Positions 59,999 to 64,000 of a DNA stretch of 64,000 nucleotides are shown here, piece after piece. Position 1 is the stretch's first letter, and the number at the start of each line of letters is the position of its first letter. The translations under genes were made by a program, and so were the position numbers. This DNA comes from Spirosoma radiotolerans (lineage in GTDB: Bacteria; Bacteroidota; Bacteroidia; Cytophagales; Spirosomataceae), in contig NZ_CP010429.1 of NCBI RefSeq assembly GCF_000974425.1, positions 5,193,501 through 5,257,500 on the forward strand. Direction: 5' to 3'. The notes below the pieces were generated by a model. That model made no database searches, was not told the origin of the DNA, and worked only from the letters and a program-made list of their open reading frames with translations.

Positions 59999-61096
59999 AT
60001 GTTTACGTCTCGCTACTTATTAATCGCCTGCTTCGTCATCAGTAGTACTGTGCTGGCTTTTGGCCAAGAAAATGAACCCGATGAAGAACGGGAACTGGGC
60101 GTTATTGCCTTGCAAGGAATAAGTAAACCCACTTACATTACTCCCATTTCCACCCAAACGCCGGTTGGTATTGAGCTACGGTACAGCCGTTTACACATGC
60201 GTAGAGAATCCTGGCAGCAATGCCAGTGCTTTTTTCGGTCGGGTGTTTTTGTCAATGCCTATTCGTTTCGCAATCCGGAAGCGCTCGGCCAGTCGATTGG
60301 TGCCGGACTTTTTTACGAACCCATTTTGGTGCATCGGGCTCGCTGGGGCCTTTCCGTGCGCGCCCTGGCGGGATTAGCGTATGTGTCGCGCCATTACGAT
60401 GCCATCACTAACCCAGGCAACCGCGCTTTTGGAACGGCCATCAATGGATTGATTGGGGCTGGGCTTTATGCCCGCTATGCCTTTGCGCCAGGCTGGCGTT
60501 TGCTGGCCGGGTTCGATTATAAGCACATCTCCAATGCGGGTGTCCGGCTCCCGAATCAGGGCTTGAACATACCGGCCTTAGCCGTTGGTATACAACGTTA
60601 TATGGGTTCATCGACCTTACCCAATCCGCAAAATTGGCGTAACGTCGATCCGGGCAAACGCTGGATGTTCCGCGTGATGGCTTTAGGTTCCGTTAAGGTG
60701 CTGGAAGCCAACAAAGAGTACCCCGAACGAGGCTATCCCGTTTTTGGTCTGAACCTGATTGGAGGGTATCATTTAACCCGAACGCATGTTCTGTCAGGAG
60801 GAATCGAGCTCCTTGATGACCGCTATTTCAAGGAGCAGATCAAGCAATGGACAGGTCGTTACCAACCATATCGACAGGGCACCTTACTGGCGGGCTACGA
60901 ATTTTGGCAGGGCCATTTTTCGTTTACGGCCCACATGGGCTGGAATGTAGCTCGCCCACTTTGGTACAAGCCAGCTACGTATCAAAAATATGGCCTACTG
61001 TATAGGTTTAGCAATGGATTTACGGGCGGGGTAGCCGTAAAAGCCTATGGCGATAATACCAAAAACTTTCAGGCTGTTGCCGGTATGACGTTTTAA
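59999..61096 (+). CDS. PagL-like lipid A deacylase / acyloxyacyl hydrolase, outer membrane
   Basis: Outer-membrane protein of 365 residues with signal peptide (MFTSRYLLIACFVISSTVLAFG|Q). GFDYKHISNAGVRLPNQGLNIPALAVGIQRYM matches the PagL active-site motif (F-x-H-I-S-N-a-x-x-x-x-P-N-x-G-x-N) with the catalytic His and Ser. The catalytic Glu is expected further along but I cannot place it firmly. PagL proteins remove 3-O acyl chains from lipid A. At 365 residues it is about twice the Pseudomonas enzyme, with an added N-terminal strand set and a C-terminal barrel part. It diverges from the surface operon. Confidence 0.8.
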   Translation: MFTSRYLLIACFVISSTVLAFGQENEPDEERELGVIALQGISKPTYITPISTQTPVGIELRYSRLHMRRESWQQCQCFFRSGVFVNAYSFRNPEALGQSIGAGLFYEPILVHRARWGLSVRALAGLAYVSRHYDAITNPGNRAFGTAINGLIGAGLYARYAFAPGWRLLAGFDYKHISNAGVRLPNQGLNIPALAVGIQRYMGSSTLPNPQNWRNVDPGKRWMFRVMALGSVKVLEANKEYPERGYPVFGLNLIGGYHLTRTHVLSGGIELLDDRYFKEQIKQWTGRYQPYRQGTLLAGYEFWQGHFSFTAHMGWNVARPLWYKPATYQKYGLLYRFSNGFTGGVAVKAYGDNTKNFQAVAGMTF

Positions 61097-61372
61097 GCAA
61101 CTGATTTTTACTCGAGATTATAGGACTGCTGAAACCCTATTCAATGTCTAAACCTTATTTGAAAATAGCCAGTCGATTAGTTAACATTTTTATAATATAA
61201 TTTACTAATTCAATATAATTAACAATATATGGATACTAATTATTATCTTTAAAAATACTATAATGCACCCTTAGTTTGTATATACCCCATCTGACCAACG
61301 TTGGACTAATTTGCTCGAACCAGCTTATTTGATCAGAAACACGGTCTGGGAGTTACGCAATCCTTTGATTCA

Positions 61373-62887
61373 ATGCTTAATAAACTACTCTTTTCTCTCT
61401 TCTTTTCCCTCTGCCTAGTTTCGGCTCACCAACTAGTTGGACAAGCCATTCCCGACACGGTAACCGCACAGCAAAGCATCCTGGCTGAAGTAGGTGGATT
61501 CGGGTCCTCAGCCGCCCAAACCCCCTTCTGGTTCCGCTCACGACAGTATGGAACGGTCCCGTTAAACGGCTCCGCGGGTATTCTGCGCCTTGGGGTGACG
61601 AGGCAATTCGGCGATTTGCAGAACAAGCGTCAACTACACGCAAAAGTGTCGATTGAAGGCGTCGCGAATGTCGGCTCCAGTTCGCAACTCATTTTACCGG
61701 TGGCGTATGCGAGTTTATTTACAAAGAATTTTGAAGTATACGCCGGTCGTCGGCGGGAAGTATTTGGCCTCGTTGATACCTTGCTTTCATCGGGCTCCTA
61801 TGCCTGGTCTGGCAATGCCCTTCCGCTCTATAAAATTCAGTTTGGTACGCGTGGTTATGTTCCACTGGGGTTCACAAAGGGCGTTGTCGCAGTAAACGGC
61901 ATGTACGCCCACGGCTGGTTCAGCAATACCGATTCCATCCAGAACTCGTTTCTGCACCAGAAGGCCCTGTTTGTACGAATCAATCTTTTTCACAATCGGG
62001 TGCGGCTGTACGGGGGAATGACCCATGTAGCGCAGTGGGGCGGCTCATCGACTATTTTTAAGGACGGGATAACAGTGAACGGAAAAATTCCGAGCTCACT
62101 GTCCACCTACAAAGATATTATCCTGGTCAGGCAGCCTCCCAATGACCCAACGCAGTATAGCAATTTTGACTTAATCAATCAGGCGGGTAACCACCTGGGC
62201 TCCATTGATGTAGCCCTCGAAGTGGATACGGATCAGGCCAACTGGTATCTATATTATCAGCATCCTTTCGAAGATAAGTCGGGCGTCGCCTTCCAGAATT
62301 TACCCGATGGCTTGTATGGTGTTCGCTGGAAAAACAAACGAAACGACGCTCACACGGGCTTCCGCCTTACCCAGGTCACAGCCGAATTCCTGACCACTAT
62401 GAATCAGACTAACTTCAATTTTGAGATTGGTAGCCGTCTGTATAATGGAGCTGATGATTACTTCAACAACTACCAGTACGTTGATGGCTGGACGCACCGC
62501 CAGCACGTTATTGGAACGCCTTTTCTAACCCGCTGGCAGGATTCGCGCGCGGATTTGCACGATCTGAAAGGAGGGTTTAAGAACCACGGGCTTATGGCTA
62601 TCAGCAATAACCGCGTCGAGGTTAGCCATCTTGGCTTGCTGGGTCAATGGCCTTCCGGCGCGCAGCTACGCGCCCTGCTCTCCTTTAGCCGAAATTTTGG
62701 ACGACCGATTACAAGTGATCCACGAGCGCCTTTTTCCCAATTCTCGGGCATGGCTCAACTGTCTTTACCTGTAAACTGGCTGGGCGGCTCTCAACTCAAC
62801 CTGGCGCTGGCTCTCGACCAGGGTCAATGGCTGACCAACAACGTGGGTGGCTGGCTGAGTCTGCGAAAAGTTATTCAGAGACGATAA
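61373..62887 (+). CDS. Wzi-family capsule assembly protein
   Basis: Outer-membrane barrel of 504 residues with a signal peptide (MLNKLLFSLFFSLCLVSAHQLVG|Q). The sequence fits the Cap_assemb_Wzi family of Bacteroidota: AEVGGFGSSAAQTPFWFRSRQYGTVPL, VYAGRRREVFGL, LPLYKIQFGTRGYVPLGFTKGVVAVNGMYAHGWFS, FLHQKALFVRI, YLYYQHPFEDKSG and LPDGLYGVRW. Wzi-type proteins anchor capsule polysaccharide at the surface. It precedes a GT39 glycosyltransferase gene by 21 bp on the same strand, so the two are probably in one operon. The upstream 276 bp are AT-rich with no other gene. Confidence 0.9.
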   Translation: MLNKLLFSLFFSLCLVSAHQLVGQAIPDTVTAQQSILAEVGGFGSSAAQTPFWFRSRQYGTVPLNGSAGILRLGVTRQFGDLQNKRQLHAKVSIEGVANVGSSSQLILPVAYASLFTKNFEVYAGRRREVFGLVDTLLSSGSYAWSGNALPLYKIQFGTRGYVPLGFTKGVVAVNGMYAHGWFSNTDSIQNSFLHQKALFVRINLFHNRVRLYGGMTHVAQWGGSSTIFKDGITVNGKIPSSLSTYKDIILVRQPPNDPTQYSNFDLINQAGNHLGSIDVALEVDTDQANWYLYYQHPFEDKSGVAFQNLPDGLYGVRWKNKRNDAHTGFRLTQVTAEFLTTMNQTNFNFEIGSRLYNGADDYFNNYQYVDGWTHRQHVIGTPFLTRWQDSRADLHDLKGGFKNHGLMAISNNRVEVSHLGLLGQWPSGAQLRALLSFSRNFGRPITSDPRAPFSQFSGMAQLSLPVNWLGGSQLNLALALDQGQWLTNNVGGWLSLRKVIQRR

Positions 62888-62908
62888 GAACGACTATACC
62901 TCATCCGA

Positions 62909-64000
62909 ATGGTTCCTCATCCAACAGCCCCCCAGGCGTATGCCTGGTCTAAACCCCAATGGACACTGCTCATCAGCACTGGTCTGCTCCTTGTGCTGGT
63001 GTCGCATCTGGGATTTATGCCGCTCGATACAGGCGACGAAGCCCGGCGAGCCCTGGTTTCTCTGGAAATGATGCTCTCCGGAGATTACATTACCCCTACC
63101 CTGCATGGCGAACGCTATTTCAATAAGCCGCCGTTGTACAACTGGCTGATTATTGGCTCCTACCGCCTGTTTGGCAATTATTCGTCGTTTGCCCTTCGGT
63201 TTCCTATGCTTGTTTCGCTGGTACTGCTAGGGGTAACGATGTTTACTTTTGTCCGCAAATACAGCAGTCCAACGGTTGCCTGGGCCGCGACCCTCATGAC
63301 GCTGACGAATGGCCGGGTACTGCTCTATGACTCCATGTTGGGCCTCATCGAGATCACGTTCTCGCTGGCCACCTATACGGCCATGATGCTGGTCTATTAT
63401 TACGATCGGAAGCGTAACTACTGGCTGCTCTACCTCACAACCTATGCCCTTACGGCCATTGCCTTTTTGCTCAAAGGATTACCGCCACTCGCGTTTCAGG
63501 CGTTGACGCTGCTGGGCTGGTTTATTTACACGCGTCGATTTAAACTGCTTTTCCACCCGGCCCACTTCGTCGGGATTGGCGTCTTTCTCCTGATTACGGG
63601 GAGTTATTACCTGGCTTATTTCAGCCGAAACGCCATTCCGTTTCAGGATGTAGCGGGTGTTTTACTGACCGAAAGCACCAAACGAACCGGACTTGCTTTT
63701 GGCTGGGGACCAACGCTCCTGCATCTGCTTACGTTTCCATTTGAGTTCATTTACCACTTCGCGCCATACACCTTGCTGCTGGTTCTGTTCATCCGGCGGG
63801 GTGTCTGGACAATCTTGACAAAAAATCCCTTCATTGTCTTTAACACGTTGACTTTCAGCCTAACGGTGCTCATCTATTGGTCATCGCCACAGGCGTATGG
63901 CCGCTACCTGATCGGGTTAGTGCCTCTCTTCTTTACAGTTCTGGCTTACTTATACCACAAACATTCCAGCCCGGCTGATCGGGGGCGCTGGTGGGTGGAG
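62909..64000 (+). CDS. glycosyltransferase family 39 (ArnT-like) membrane protein, partial
   Basis: The frame from the ATG at 62909 stays open for 364 codons to the right edge, so the C-terminus is missing. It is a polytopic membrane enzyme: TM near 20-38, then the catalytic loop MPLDTGDEARRALVSLEMMLSGDYITPTLHGERYFNKPPLYNWLI. TGDEARRA with its Asp-Glu and YFNKPPL are the GT39/ArnT signature of lipid-phosphate-dependent transferases. About eight further hydrophobic segments follow. It likely moves a sugar from an undecaprenyl-phosphate donor onto lipid A, LPS core or protein. It follows the Wzi gene closely. Confidence 0.9.
   Translation, partial: MVPHPTAPQAYAWSKPQWTLLISTGLLLVLVSHLGFMPLDTGDEARRALVSLEMMLSGDYITPTLHGERYFNKPPLYNWLIIGSYRLFGNYSSFALRFPMLVSLVLLGVTMFTFVRKYSSPTVAWAATLMTLTNGRVLLYDSMLGLIEITFSLATYTAMMLVYYYDRKRNYWLLYLTTYALTAIAFLLKGLPPLAFQALTLLGWFIYTRRFKLLFHPAHFVGIGVFLLITGSYYLAYFSRNAIPFQDVAGVLLTESTKRTGLAFGWGPTLLHLLTFPFEFIYHFAPYTLLLVLFIRRGVWTILTKNPFIVFNTLTFSLTVLIYWSSPQAYGRYLIGLVPLFFTVLAYLYHKHSSPADRGRWWVE

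Noticed and set aside
1..64000. CRISPR array, tRNA or rRNA genes, insertion sequences, prophage
   Set aside because: No regularly spaced repeats, no tRNA-like T-loop with matching arms, and no transposase, integrase or phage structural gene could be read in any gap.

Overview
The window looks like chromosomal DNA of a Bacteroidota bacterium of the order Cytophagales, close to Spirosoma or Runella. The signs are mid-50s G+C in most genes, start regions without Shine-Dalgarno sequences, several promoters of the Bacteroidota type (-7 box TAnnTTTG), many large outer-membrane beta-barrels (TonB-dependent receptor, GLPGLI partner barrel, Wzi, PagL), and an HD-Pnk/RNA-ligase pair whose best-studied HD-Pnk comes from Runella slithyformis. 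The species is an inference. No rRNA, tRNA, CRISPR array, transposase or phage gene was found.

Layout. 1-5026: a possible gene tail, a GH43-like glycosidase, and an outer-membrane barrel plus GLPGLI protein. This pair diverges from a sensor kinase/response regulator pair (5149-7368), and four 10-bp-phased TGTtA boxes lie between them. 7619-14498: a stand-alone MetE-like zinc protein, a TonB receptor, a PRISE-type reductase and a Tat-exported SDR. 14593-18768: lipoprotein, esterase, CAP protein, methionine aminopeptidase and GAF protein. 18853-25034: a tripartite RND efflux operon (adaptor, pump, TolC) diverging from an ArsR-type regulator. 25519-31083: lipoprotein, cytochrome c/sugar dehydrogenase fusion, a TetR regulator and SDR gene that share a palindromic operator, and an apparently exported Nif3-like protein.

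31250-38804: small regulators, nucleoside hydrolase, an AT-rich FkbM methyltransferase gene, thioredoxin, TPR protein, OmpA-like and DoxX-like proteins, with dispersed-repeat debris and an orphan terminator. 39009-42975: a PaoABC-like molybdenum aldehyde oxidoreductase operon. 43054-46529: a hybrid 7TM histidine kinase (HisKA-HATPase-REC-Hpt) with a separate receiver protein. 46977-48433: an ECF sigma factor and a lipoprotein. 48611-50415: a translationally coupled RNA ligase and HD-polynucleotide kinase, the clearest accessory system of the window (RNA break repair). 50584-55231: small orphan genes, a Gfo/Idh/MocA oxidoreductase and a DUF2971-like protein. 55610-64000: a cell-surface block with CpsB-type PHP phosphatase, a three-gene operon (outer-membrane barrel, lipoprotein, GT9 glycosyltransferase), PagL-type lipid A deacylase, Wzi-type capsule protein and a GT39-type glycosyltransferase that runs off the window.

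Gene ends are often marked by very long perfect hairpins (stems of 19-25 bp with unrelated sequences), probably intrinsic terminators. The observations I would follow first are the RNA-repair operon, the two matching TetR palindromes, the phased boxes upstream of the two-component system, and a small promoter-ORF-terminator unit at 50939-51158.
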